This document shows positions 21,811-33,840 of a stretch of DNA of 64,000 nucleotides, one piece after another. The stretch lies in contig NW_020825346.1 of the NCBI RefSeq assembly GCF_003286085.1, positions 1,434,501 through 1,498,500 on the forward strand, read 5' to 3'. Below the pieces are notes generated by a model that saw only the letters and a list, made by a program, of their open reading frames with translations, made no database searches and was not told where the DNA came from. This stretch comes from Drosophila persimilis. Its lineage: Eukaryota; Arthropoda; Insecta; Diptera; Drosophilidae. Position numbers and translations under genes: made by a program. Every line of letters starts with the position of its first letter. Within the stretch, counting starts at the first letter, position 1.

Positions 21811-24800
21811 GTTCGTTCTTTTTGCGCAACAAAAAGCGCAAAATAGCTCAAAAAATAAAAACCGTACCGCATTTGTATAAAAATGTGTTTGGCAATGAAA
21901 ATTGTTGGCCACTTGGACGTCGCGACGGTTGGCAGGGGTGGCTGTGGGTACGTACCGAGCACCGGGGTTTTCTCTAAGCAACATTTGCGAGTACGTGCGA
22001 GATTCGAATGGTTTTTGCTGGTTTTTTCGGGGCATCGGTTTTTGTTGCTGATTTCGCTAAGAAAATTTCAACAATTTGTGCACTTTCTTTTGTTTGCGAG
22101 CAAACTGTTTGAGGAGGGAGGGGGTTTGCCGGTGGGGGCGTGTTGGCAACAGCTGCTATTGGCGTTCGCTGTCGTTGGCTGCCAATGGGTTAAGTTTTCA
22201 AGGGCACGCGCGTGCTTTCGTGGAATGGAATGGTCACGGGCTGTGGCGGTGGGCGCTGCGGGGGGGAGTGGGGAAGAACCGTACATATTATACACGCGCT
22301 CACTCGCCCTCTCTCTCTCGCTCTCTCTCTCTCTATTCGCACGTCTAACGCGATCAGTTACACTTGCCAGTCGCACACAGACACACACACATACACACCC
22401 ACAAACGCACACCCATTCCCTCTCACTAGCTAGCGACTTTTTCTTGCTCTCTCTCGCACGCGTTTGGCCTTGCACTTACGCTGCGTTTCGATGCCGACGA
22501 CGCTACGCCGACGCCAGCAACCAGCAACCAGCAACCGCTCTGCACTTCCGCACACACGACAAGCGACGCGACGGCAAGCCACGAACCCCACGACGTCGCC
22601 TCGTCGGCCCCCGAACAGCTGACGAAGCGTGGCAGCCAAATGCCACCTCTCTCTCTCTCTCGCTTACGCTTACGCTTACACTGCTGCTGCTGCTGCTGGT
22701 TCTGGTGGTGCTGCTGCAGCTGGTGCCTACTCTCTTGCTCGCTCTACATCTCTACGGCGGCAAATGCAGCGAAAAGTGAAAAGCTTGCGAAAAGAATGTT
22801 AGAATCAGTGCTGACATAGCGAAAAATAGCTAAACATTTGCAGCTAAAAGGTTTAGCTTTGAAATAAATGCAATTAATATTGAGAATAGGAATGTGATGA
22901 AAAGTTCTCTAAAATATTAGATGTTAGGATTACCTTTTACCAACTTGAACCAGCAACATATGTAGAACAAAGTTGGTTTTTTGGCGGTCTGCCTTTAAGG
23001 CACGGGCCCGCTAAAACTTGCCCAGATTTGCTAGCCTTTTTCGCGGCGGCATCACTGGCTAGAACAAGCCGGCAGAGCTGGCTGCAGCTGCGTTTGCCGT
23101 CGTCGCTGCTGCGGCTGCCCATCGTCAATTTTTATTTCATTTATTTTGTTGTTGCTTTTGCTGCTATTGCTATTTTTTTTCTTCTCTGTGTGTTTATTTT
23201 ATTTTTTTTCTCTATCGTTACTCGTTTTCATTTCGCTGCTGCGGTTTCAGTTGTCATTTTACTACGGCCGCTGTTAGTTAGTTATTTGTGTGCGTCGTCG
23301 TTGCCCGTGTGCCCGTGCCCCTGCCCGTCCGCTGCAGTCGCCGTTCGCGTCGCTGTTGCACCCAGCAGCGCTGACGTTGCATACGAAGTTTGGGCCACGC
23401 ATCTAAGCCACGCACAGTACCCCCCCAACATCCACATACCCCCCACTTTCGCCCCCTCCCATTGGCCCGAGAACTGCATCCGCAGAAGCAGCAGCAGCCA
23501 CATCCGCTTCCTGGGCCTGCGCAGGCGTTAAAGCTTCTGTTACACGAGACATTTAATAGCGACAGTTTCTTAGAAAATACCAAAAAATATGCCACTTCCT
23601 ATTCAACATGTGAACATTATTTTTTGTTTATGATATTTCCTACTGCATTTATGCGGATCATTCCATTGGGCGTCTTCATTTTCGTGCCACAAAGGCCTAC
23701 AACGTGCAACATCGCCTCCCTTTCGGGTGGTGATGCTGCGGCTTCAGAGCGATCTTTTCAAGGCTACACGTGTTTTTGTCGTCCCCATCGGGGCCAACGC
23801 AGCCCCACTGTCGCTGGCGTCGCTGCTGCTGCTGGCGTCGTCGCCTGCGTCGTCGTCATCGCGTCTGCGTCGCGTCTACGTGTTCAAAAGCAAAAATTCC
23901 TTGCAGTTCGTGCTCTTCCCTTCATAATTTCCCACAAATTATTCCCCAAAACATTTCTTTTTTTGTTTTTGTTCGGTAACCTTTTTTTTTTTTTTTTGCT
24001 CGTTTTTGTGTAATTTACATAGCGCACGAAATATCTACAACAACAACAAAATAAATAAATAAATATATACACATATTGTTAATGAAAGTTGAAGGAAACA
24101 AAGAAAAAGTAAAGAAAGCAAAGCGGCCAAAAATTCGGAAAAATAATACGGGATCTACTTGTCCCTAATCTTGTTTCGGGTTTCAGTGCAGCACATATTT
24201 TGTTAGCCCCAAAACTATTATTATTAATATTAATAATAATTATTTTACTTTGACGCTGCCTGCTGCATACAGCACACAGGGTGAGTGGCGACTCGCGAGA
24301 GTTAAAGATCTAATCGTATTGCATGTGGCACACATGGCGTATGCGTCATCCGTCATGCGGATGGGTGGCACATCACGCATACGCAGTGTGTATGCGCGTG
24401 TGTATGTGCGTGTGTGCATGGCCTCAATTTAGATGCAAGTTCAAGGTGGAATTTATTGAAAGAAATAAGAAAGGTAGAACCTATAGAATTCGTGGGTTCT
24501 AGCCTCTACAGCGGTACAGTACCCCCTAGTAACCAGTGATGCCCGGCCCTAAACCAATCAATGCCGCCCAATTTTGTCAGGACTAGTCCTGAGTAAACAT
24601 CAAACAATCTTCTGAGTAAATAACTGCTGCCGTGTTGCCAATTAAAAAAGAAAATCTATCTTCTATCTATAGAAAGAAAAACGAAATTCTGGGATTACCC
24701 TACTATATACATATGTATATTGTGTGCATTCGATGTATGAGTGCATTTTTCTGCTTATATGTTGTATATTATGTATTTATTGTTGAATTCTTTGATATTT

Positions 24801-25479
24801 GATTGCAGCAGACTTTCTGTCGTGTACTTATAGAACTGCCTTGAACTGTGCGACAAAAATGAAAATTTCATTTTATTTTGTTGTTGCTACTCTATTGCCA
24901 TGATGATTATTATTATTATTGCCGGCTTTCGGGGCTTTATCAGTCATTGTGCCTGTGGCTATTATCACTCCTCGCAGAGGCCGTAGAACAAAAGCAAAAC
25001 CGAATAGGAATGAAATTTGAAATCTCTCCAGAATTCAATTAGAAACACAAAATTTTCAACAGCAGCGTAGACATTTTGGTTGGAAATTGCATGTGCAAGT
25101 GGCTTTTGGCGATAAACGCTGACAGAGGCGTCGACAGCAACAGCAGCAGAGGCAGAAGCAGCAGCAGCAGCGATAGCGACAGCAGCCAAAGTTGGAAGTC
25201 TCTTTGGAAGTGTCTTGAGATAAGGCGAGGAGGCAAAGTGCGGTGTTTAGTCGTCGTCGTCGTCGTCCAAGTGTGGGAGGAGGAGCGCCTAGCGCGCTAG
25301 AGGGAAGAGCAGGGCATGCGTGTGTGATAAGCCAAGACCGTTAAAGGAATGAGGAAGAGAGAGAGACAGACAGATACATCGACATAGAAAGATAGAGAGA
25401 GACAAGGGTATTCGCGGATTCCGATTGGTATACCTTTGGGATACTTTTACACTATTTTGCCGATTATCTATCAATCATA
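21811..25479 (+). other. Intron DNA with a CpG-rich segment
   Basis: No gene supported. The 298-codon open frame from 21883 to 22779 is low complexity (Ser/Leu and Thr/His runs from CT, CA and CTG repeats). CpG-rich DNA occupies about 22200-22700 and 23000-23520. Poly-T runs lie at 23175-23215 and 23978-23998, and GCAGCA and GTCGTC repeats at 25138-25270. Confidence 0.6.
22290..22700 (+). promoter_or_regulatory. Candidate internal promoter / 5'-UTR-like segment
   Basis: CTCTCTC GAGA-type tracts (22308-22334) lie 20-45 bp upstream of GATCAGTTACA, an exact TCAGTT initiator with its A at 22356. About 350 bp of CpG-rich DNA follows, with a composition like Drosophila 5' leaders. There is no TATA box, no DPE at +28 and no convincing donor downstream, so this is only a candidate for an alternative promoter of the BTB gene. 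Confidence 0.22.
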
Positions 25480-25810
25480 ATTATAGATCTGATTAGAAAT
25501 TAGACAATTTTCAATAATTTATCAACTATTTATCGATTATTAGTGAACCATCAACCGATAAATCACTAGATCATTAGATTACCTTTGGGATCTTAAGTTT
25601 TAATTGAAATTTAAATATTTTTCTCTATTTTAGTGGCATATCAAGCGATTCATCAATGTTTTCGATTATTAATCGATCCATTTTTAGATCACAAGAGAAA
25701 TTCGAACATTTTAGACTATTTTGGTGGTATATCAATTTATCAGGGTTCCATCGGTTTTTTTTGCCCATCATGAATCGATAAATTAATCGATAGATTTTTA
25801 GACCCCTCGG
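25480..25810. promoter_or_regulatory. ATCGAT island A
   Basis: AT-rich DNA with four ATCGAT words plus several CGATA or CGATT near-matches in about 330 bp. ATCGAT/TATCGATA is the DREF site and CGATA the BEAF-32 half site, so insulator or DRE-like activity is possible. Here the flanks are poor DRE matches. Confidence 0.35.
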
Positions 25811-26560
25811 GGATATAGTTTTCTTCGCCCGAAAAATTTCCAAAGTTCTGTCGAATTTTTGTTTCCCCTAAGATCTGCGTAGATGATACACAAACATACT
25901 CGTATCTCAGATCTATGTACATAGATGGTATTCCATAGTCGGTTAGTGTGCTTAACACTGTTTTTGGTTTCGTTTGTTGTTGTATTTCTGCTCTGCTTAA
26001 TGCAGCGCAACGAATCGCGGCGAGCGGCAAAAAATCTTTTCATCAGCCCCCACAGCTAGCAACGTACAAGGCAACAACAACACACCCAGACACACCGCAA
26101 CGTGGCAGCCAGAACAACAACAACAACAACAAAAACAAGAGCAGGAAAAACATTTTCCCACGATTCGACTACGGCGACTATGACGTTCGTCACCTAAAGA
26201 GAGAGAGAGAGAGAGGGAGAGAGAGAGTCACCAGCCCCTCCCAATTACAGGCCTTCCCTCTTCCGCCCATGAGATGTGAGGGAGGAGGTCCGCCTCTCCC
26301 ACTCACGGGACTCATCAAAATGCAAACGCCTTTCCATTCATCTCCCTCGTCGTCCCCCTCTTGCCCTCTTGCCTTTTGCAGTACAATCTCTTTCGCATTT
26401 AGGGAGAACAGGAGGATCATGTATTTCCCTTTTGGTTATGCAAAATTGTTGGAAAAGGAAAAGGCACACAATATGACAGGGGAATGAAGACTAGAGCAAA
26501 AGTGCTGACAGAAAGCCATTTTTAGGTTTGAAAAGGTAAATGATTTCGATTGCTCATTGA
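25811..26560 (+). other. Intron DNA
   Basis: No gene seen. It holds ACAACAAC repeats at about 26115-26135 and a GA tract at 26199-26227. Confidence 0.65.
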
Positions 26561-27000
26561 TGAGTCAGTTATTCAGTTCTATTGGGTTTACTACTCGATA
26601 TTTCGTCGATTTTTAACCGATATTTACTTCCGACTTTGTTGATTGAACAGGCTTTTGTGGAGGTTCTTTCGAAATGACAGCTTTCTTACTATGTTAGTGG
26701 TATATCGATAGTTAATAAGAGATTTATTGATCATTAATCGATCCCTTAAGGAATTTTTGCATTGATTTTAAAGCCAGCTCTGGTCAATTCATATTAAAGT
26801 GTTAAATCGATTGATTATCAGAGTTTTATCGATATTGGACGATCATTAGTCGATAAATTTCAACTTTTTACATCCATTTGTAATCGAATTCTGTTCAATT
26901 GATAATTTTTTATTTTTGATTATTTCTAGATCATTTATCGATATCGATTGAATATTGATCGACCACTTTACACTTTTTTGAACGATTTTTAATCGAAACT
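26561..27000. promoter_or_regulatory. ATCGAT island B with two perfect DREs
   Basis: Six ATCGAT words and further CGATA words lie in 440 bp of AT-rich DNA, including exact TATCGATA at 26703-26710 and 26936-26943. This is the densest DRE/BEAF-type cluster in the left half. Function is inferred only. Confidence 0.4.
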
Positions 27001-28320
27001 CCGACTATCACTTTTAGTGGACTTTTTGTGTAGTTTTTGTTTTCGTAGAGCAGTGCGAGTAATCTCACTCTAGTGCCATTCGCCTGCACGACGCTTATTC
27101 ACGCTTACCTTCACCGCTCAGTGCACTTTTTGCCAACCCCCGTGAAGCCCTCCCTCAGACCCCCCGCCACCTCCCACCTCCCACCGCCCATTCGTCATTC
27201 GCTTGAAATGGGTGTGGGAAAGTGGGCGGAGCAAAAAAAAAATGGTGTCTGTGTTGTCATAGTCATCGCATGGTCCGTGTTGGCAGCGACGGCGTTGCCC
27301 GTCAACGCTCTTCGTGTTTGTTGTTTGTTTGTTAGCTTTTTAGCCCTCTCTCTTTCCTCTCTTTGCCTTTATCACTCACTCTATCGCTCTTTTCGTTGTA
27401 ATTGCATTTGTACAATAAATAAAATGAATTGCAGCTGAAGGCACTTTATTGTACCACATAGAAATGGCTGTTACCTTGTTTTTGGTGGAGACCATGCGAC
27501 ACGCGTTCTTTAATTGAATGTGGATCATATCTCTTACACACACCCCAAACCCATTCATCCTCTCTTGGCAGTTCCTCACACTTTTTTCTATAAGAAAAAT
27601 CGCAGCAAAAGAAACAGATTTGGCCCTGAAGTGTGAGAATACCCTGACTCTGAGAGAGTCTTTCTTCCCTTTTACAGTGTGGCTTAGCCGTAGGTACTAT
27701 TTCTCCGCTCTTGTGTATTAGTCCCCCTTCGATGTGATCTGGAAATTTGCCACAATCGCTTTTTATTAGCACCACTCGCAAGGTCAGAACTCCCCGCTCT
27801 AGCAAAATCGAAGTTGCCGCCAGTTCTAGAACGCTGTTCTGTGGCTGTCATTATGAATGGGTTTAATCAATTTTTGCAGAATGGGAGAGTGAGAGAGAGG
27901 AGAAGGCTATTGTGTTGCACAAGGGCTCGAGGGGGGAGGGGGGCGGGGGGCGGGCTCTGACAGGTCGCGCAAGTGTTTGCACTTGACTCCGCACCATCGG
28001 TTGCCATTATATGTCTTGGGCTGGCATTCTCCCAATCCTATTCCCATTTCGATTCCGATTCCGATTCTGAATTGAATTGCCGCTTAATTGCAGAGCAGGC
28101 CCGACCATTCGACCATTCCATTCCCCCAACACCAGCACATGTGGTTAGGGTCCATAGTCCAGGCCATTATTTGCCCAGCCCCATAGATGATGGTTCAGGT
28201 TCAATCCCGCAGTCGGTAGAGTTACAATGGTGCTGTCGGCCGCTTTTGTGGGGCACCGCCTGATTGATTGTCTATTAATAAGAGTTGCCATCTCTACATC
28301 TTTTGCCTCCGAACTGAAAT
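27001..28320 (+). other. Intron DNA upstream of ratchet site 2
   Basis: No gene seen. It contains a CpG-richer piece at 27040-27310, (CT)-rich DNA at 27345-27360, AATAAATAAA at 27413-27422 and a G-quadruplex motif at 27931-27953. A tRNA-like B-box word GGTTCAATCCC at about 28198 is discussed under rejected items. Confidence 0.65.
27931..27953 (+). other. G-quadruplex motif (plus strand)
   Basis: Four G runs of 6, 6, 6 and 3 separated by single A or C bases. Very high quadruplex potential on the sense strand, about 400 nt upstream of ratchet site 2. Confidence 0.8.
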
Positions 28321-28357
28321 TAACTTCTTTCCTCTTTTCATTTCATTGCAGGTGAGT
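28313..28357 (+). other. Recursive splice site 2 (ratchet point, zero-nucleotide exon)
   Basis: TTAAC (branch-like) precedes a pyrimidine-rich tract CTTCTTTCCTCTTTTCATTTC and TTGCAG, with GTGAGT abutting: AG at 28350-28351, GT at 28352-28353. The architecture is the same as at 4425 and 43858, and here the tract is not a microsatellite, which makes chance less likely. It is 23.9 kb after ratchet site 1 in the same orientation. Confidence 0.87.
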
Positions 28358-28416
28358 TCTGCAACGTGGTCGTACTAGTCCGACGAGTAGTAGCTCTAAT
28401 TGAACGTGTAATTTGG
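28352..28416 (+). other. Possible RS-exon downstream of ratchet site 2
   Basis: A donor TTTGG|GTAAGC lies at 28416|28417, giving a potential 65-nt exon. It contains in-frame stops (for example TAG at 28376 and 28388), so inclusion in a coding transcript would be disruptive, but the site would be in 5' UTR. Confidence 0.4.
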
Positions 28417-31400
28417 GTAAGCCTGAGAGTTTTCCTTAATGATTGAGAAAGAGGAGACTGTACTTTGTGATTCATTCGTGTTGATTCGTTGTAACAGTTG
28501 TCCATAAGAGAGCGGACAAATGCGTTACGAAGGAAACAAACATTTTACGATGAAATCCCAAAAAATATACCGAAATGCTAAGCCACACTGGGATAGAGAG
28601 TGAAAGATAGAGCTAATTCTGCCCTGCATCTCTGTTAGACTTCTCTTGCCCTATCTCTAATGGGATCTAGCGCGACTATTTGCTGCTAAGCCACTCTGTA
28701 AAAGACGGAGGCAGTGTGAGTGAGCGATGGATCTTGTTATATTCTGTTAAGAAGAGATTTAATGATCGATTGATGCGTATTCATAGATCCCTACGATCGT
28801 ACCCCTAAGAACTGAACTCATGAAAAAAGTTCATTAATTCCCCCCTTTGTGGTTTGCCCATCAATTTCTGTTTCAGTTTCTGTTTTCGGTTATCTTCTCT
28901 CTTTTTTTTTTAGACAGCTGCAAAAGTGTTCTTTGAAATTCGCGCGTGCCAAAAATAAATTTCAACTTAAGTTTACAAAAAAAAAAAAAAAAAAAACGAT
29001 GATAATGGCCAGTGGCTGTGGCAGGGGCAGGGGCAGGAGTTGCAGTCTTCCTCCTCCGAGCTCCTTTCATTATGTTTCGATGTTACCTGCTGACTTCTGT
29101 TTCGTTTCGGCTTTTTATGGCCCAAACGGCGGGCAACGGGAGAACGGGAACCCTTCCTTGTCTTGAGACCTCTCCATTCATTTCATTGCCCTTGGCAGCT
29201 GTTTGTCGTTTCGTTTTGTTGACCCAAATTTTCTTAACTGAAGATTTCTATCAGTTTGAGGCTGGCCTGGAAATTTGTTTATATATCGATCCCCCAGATC
29301 AACTTTTAGGGGTGCTGCAACCCTTTTGTTCCTCCGTCTTTCTCTCTCTGTCTCTCTCTCTTTGTGTCTCCCGCGGCTAGTGAAAGTTTGTTGGCGCGTG
29401 ACACTCAAAAGAGCAGACAGCTTTTACCTAACTGTACAATGAAAGGTGACCGTTAGGTTCTTAACCCTTTGTTCCCCTTCCGACCGTGAGATCAATTAAT
29501 CAGCCGGAAGTGCAGCAAGAGATCCATAGATAACCGTCAAGTTTACAGTTGGTTTCCCCAAATTGCAAGTGAAAGTTGTACCCCTGTCTCGTAGGTGTGG
29601 CATCTGTTCCAAAAAGGGTTGTTCCGGTCTCGTTGTGTCAATCAGGGGATCACCATTGTTTTTTAGGTCAGTTCCAGTTCCAGTATGTACCTCGTTTTAC
29701 TAACTAATGAAAATTCTGGCCACAAGAATTGATTTGAGGAGATTACAAAATACTCCGTGTTCCACTAGTTCCACTGGTTCACTGTTCAAATTTACTCTAA
29801 GCGAATGGACATATATTTATTTATGGCCGAAGAAAATGAGAGAAAAAAATCTCTGGCAATTAAATTTGCAATATTCTCAGTTAAACTCTCACCGTCTCTC
29901 TCTCATCGCCTCAGTGAAAGGCACACGCACACACACTCGCACATTCCATTACCATTCCGTTCTATTGCAATCCAATTTGGGTACTGGACATGTTAAAAGC
30001 ATTAATCAATCATATAGGAAAAATATGTATGTTTGTACATTTCCATGTAGTTTTTGTTGTTGCCTTGATCTGGGGCGTTATCTCAGTTAATGAAGCATAA
30101 TTTGTAACCAAACTTCAATGAGAGAGGGAGAGTAAGAGAGAGAGAGAGAGAGAGAGAGTGGAGAGGAGAGACGACTGTGTGTGCCCACAGAGATAGAGGA
30201 GGCTCTGAGAGGACGATTCATCTTTTAATTACCGCGTTGAAAGGCAACATTTTTCATCGCCACATCGATGGGTGCAGACGCACACACACACACACGCCAC
30301 CTCTCCCTCTCTATTGCACTCCCTCTTTTTTACTCTCTCACTCTTCGGATAGAAGCTATCTCCCTCTAACGTTGCATTGCCTAAGCTGAATGGTTAACCC
30401 ACGCATGCCTGAGCAATTTAGTGTGTTAAGGCTTTTGCACTAAAATAAATCTACAGCGATTTGTTTGTTTGCACAAGCCTCTCTGCCTGCCCGCTCTTTC
30501 GCTCTCCGTTAACGGCCTGCGGGGCCTACACTAAATATAACAGTCTTTTGCTGTGCGTCTCCCGCCCTCCCCCTCTCCAGGGGTGTTATTTATCATAAAA
30601 AATTGCTCAGATTTGTTTTGCGACGGGCAAAGACATGACGCTCATTTGTTAGAGCAACGGGCAACGGGCAAACGGCAAAAAAAAAAATAGTAAAAAATAA
30701 AAATAAAACCAGCAACGGCTGCGCGCGCTCTGAAAGCTTTCTCTCTTTCGTTGGGCCTGCAGTTGGAGAGTTGCACTGCTCTTTCAGCCTCTCCTCCGAC
30801 TACTACTCCATTCAATCGTCCGATTCTCCTTTAGCATGTGTTCTCTTTTCTGGACACCCATTGGGAGGGGCTGCCTATGCTAGTTTTTATCAAATGTGGG
30901 ACCCTCTCTCTTGTTTCTGAATATTAATGCGGGTATTCCCATTAAACATTACAAAGGAATCGAAAACAGGGTATCCAAACATTCGGTATCGCCTTCCGAC
31001 TACGCTGCTGCTGCTGCTCCTGCTGTCGACGGCGTCTTGGCACGGCCCAAAGTTCAACGCAAATATAATCTGTCAAATAATTTATCAGTGTTTGCTGATG
31101 ATGATGCTCCGGAGAGGTGATCTCTCCCTCCCTCTCCCTCTCCCTCTCCACCGCACCTTTCCTCTTTTGGCATATTCTAAAGTTCATTTCTGTGGCGACT
31201 TCTCTGAAGAGGATGGCATGATGATGATGATCGAGCAGCAGGAGGAGAAGAAGGAGAACTTCCCTTCTGTTTGCACATGCTCAAGAGGGAGAGACGAGGC
31301 GAAGCCTCCACACCGCAGAAGATTAGGAAGCATCGATTTTATTCAAAAGTTTTCTCAATGCAATTGTGTCTCCTCTTCTGTTTCTGCTTCGGTCTCTGCT

Positions 31401-32840
31401 TTTATTTACACTGCAGTCAAACACTCTGGACTGTACTCGCTCTCGAAAGGAGAGCGGGGAGGCAAGCGGTATGAAGCCATTCTACTTCACGATGCTGAGG
31501 AATCTATGATTTTTAAACAAAAATCGGTATCTGTATTTTTGTAAACCTTCTGGTAAGCTGGGATCTGTTTTTTTTTTCTTCTTCTTGATTCCTCTTCCGA
31601 AAGCTGCCGTCGACTTCATTCAGTTGCCTTATGGTATCTGCCCTCTGCCTCTGCCCTCTGCCCTCTGCCCTCTGCCGTGGGATCATAACGTTTTATTCGT
31701 ATGGGCATTACCTCTGCTCTGCTCTGCTCTGTTCTCTCGCTTGCGCTGACTGCCTTCGTTTTCGTTCGGCTCCTGTGCCTTCGGTGGGCTCTGCTCTCTG
31801 CCCGCCTGATCCTCCGCCAACGCTGACTGCAAGGAAAATCTCATTCCATTGGGATTCCTCGTGTGGCTCTGCCTCGGCTTACGCTGACTGCATTTATGTT
31901 GATTGTCGATTCCCGTTGCTCTTCTTTTGCTCTGTTGTCACCCCGTCTCTGTTGCTCTCGTTTGCTAAATGCTTTCAATTGTTTGTTGTGGCTTTTTGGC
32001 TGCGATCTCAGCATCATCGGCATGCACTTGTGTGCATCCTCTGTGTGTGTGTGTGTGTGTGTGTGCCTGCTCTCAAACAGAAACGATTAAATTATCTCAA
32101 GGTTACACGCGCGCAACGCTTTTTGTTGTTGTGCTGCTACTTCTTTGCCCTTACTCTTTGGGCTGCACTCCTCTCTCCCTCTCTCTCTCTCTCTTTGTTT
32201 GCGTTCTGATAAGTTTGCTTGCATTGCACATCTCTGCTCTCCATTCCTTCGCTCTCCCTCTCCCTCGCTCCCTTGCTTAAACGATGACTTTTCTACCGAT
32301 GATATTTTCATAATTTCAAATCAAGTTTTGCCATTTGCCCAGTGGGTTTTCACTTCCTATCACAACCCAAAATTTTTCTACTCATAAAAGTATGGGTTTA
32401 AAGGGTATGATGCAAGCGGTTCTTTAAAGCTTTAAGAATTCTCTTCCTTTTTTTCTTCTTTTTCTTCTTTTTCTGTTTGTTTTTTTTTATGGCCCTGTGG
32501 CTGCCCTACAGACCCAAAAACCAACAACGGAAGCTGGAAAGGGAACCCGTAAGAATGGGTCCCACAACGGGGCCTCCCTTCTGTCCGCGCCCTCTCCATC
32601 CATGCTCTTTTTCCTTTGCTCTTTGGTGGACCAGACACCTGTTTGCCCTTTTGGCTCATCGATTTATCGTTTGTTAACCTGGCAATCGGCATCGGAATCA
32701 GAATCGTGCCCGCTACTCCTGTTGCTGCTGCTTCTGCTGCTTCTGCTGCCTCTGCTGCCTCTCCTCTCTGTTTGTGAATTGATGAATTATATTACAAGGG
32801 GACTGTGCTGCTGCTGAGGCTGCTGTTCCTTGTTCCCTGC
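28417..32840 (+). other. Intron DNA, step 2, left part
   Basis: No gene supported. Notable: a poly-A run at about 28977-28996, (GA)n at 30135-30158, CTCTCC tracts at 31120-31150, TCTGCCC repeats at 31637-31678, three CGCTGACTGC words at 31744-31891, (GT)n at 32042-32065 and CTGCTG repeats at 32713-32760. A weak match to the CCCATAAGCGAAAGG word is at 29794-29808. Frames of up to 205 codons here are repeat translations. Confidence 0.65.
30135..30158. repeat. (GA)n microsatellite
   Basis: Twelve GA units within a longer purine tract (30121-30170). Confidence 0.95.
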
Positions 32841-33640
32841 TCAACATGTTGCTGGTCACGTGCTCTTTTGATATTGAGCGGCAACAGGTGTTGCCGGTGT
32901 TGCCTGCCGGCCGCTGATTCCGCCGACGCCGCCGACGCCGCCGCCGCATCATGTGATTGCCGCAGAGATTTGTGTTTATTGCGAGAGCTGCAACAATTTT
33001 AATAGCCTTTTGGCGGCAGCGGCAACAACTGAAAAACATTTTGGGGGCTCCATTTAAACGGGATCTAAGACGATCTGTAGCCGTTCGTTTATGGGAACAT
33101 TTTGTTAAAGCAAAAGCAATGCAAACGATAATTAAACGCCCCCAAAGGCGTTCTCTATCAATGCTACAGGACTCTGTAGAGGAGCTTCTCCACGAGTCTG
33201 AAATGAATATTTTTCCCAAGCAAAAATAACAATATCTTTGAAATCATAAAACTAATTCCTTGAGTCTCTCATCAGCCACAAAGCAACTTGCAGCAGCTGC
33301 ACCACAATTGATAAGAATAATAGCAGCCAGCCGCCAGCAGCATGTGGCAGACACAAACGAAAAAAAATAAAGAAAGAAATATTTCAAGTGCATGCCACAT
33401 TCCCAAGAAGCAGCCACACAAAAATAAAAAGAACAAGCACTAACAATGACTGGGAAACGTCTCTCTGAGAAATGTGTTTCCATTCCCATTCCAGCGAGAG
33501 TTGACACCTACGCGTAAAAACGAATCATACACTGAAAGAAAACGAATAGATGACATATATATAACGAAACAGATCGTAGATCGCAACAAAGAATTCCCAG
33601 AATTAATTTTCCTACCCTTTACAGCAACAGTAGAGCATTT
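32841..33640 (+). other. Intron DNA
   Basis: No gene seen. It includes a CAACATGTTG palindrome at 32842-32851 and GCCGCCGACGCC repeats at 32916-32945. Confidence 0.65.
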
Positions 33641-33840
33641 GTTCTATCGATTAATGTGGCTTATAATCGATATATGCTTTAAAATCGCTGATAAATCGAA
33701 GTCCATTGATTAATATAGTTCTTTCAGCGATGGATGCTTAAGGATCTCTCTGATCTTCCTGCTCTCAGCAATGTAAGAAAGCTAAAATAATTTAGTTTGT
33801 TTCAAACTTAATCGATAATCTATCAAAAAATCGATTACTT
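33641..33840. promoter_or_regulatory. ATCGAT island C
   Basis: Four ATCGAT words in 200 bp of AT-rich DNA. Same character as the islands near 25.6, 26.8 and 41.3 kb. Confidence 0.35.

Noticed and set aside
21883-22779. Longest open frame in the window (298 codons, plus strand)
   Set aside because: Half of it is Ser/Leu, Thr/His and Leu runs from CT, CA and CTG repeats; no domain, no splice context, and other frames are equally open.
28140-28225. tRNA gene suggested by GGTTCAATCCC (B-box-like)
   Set aside because: Flanking bases do not form a T-arm or acceptor stem, and there is no proper A box or terminator spacing.
30896-31544. Overlapping plus-strand frames of 74 and 205 codons
   Set aside because: Composed of CT and GAT/GAG repeats in two competing frames; no conserved motif.
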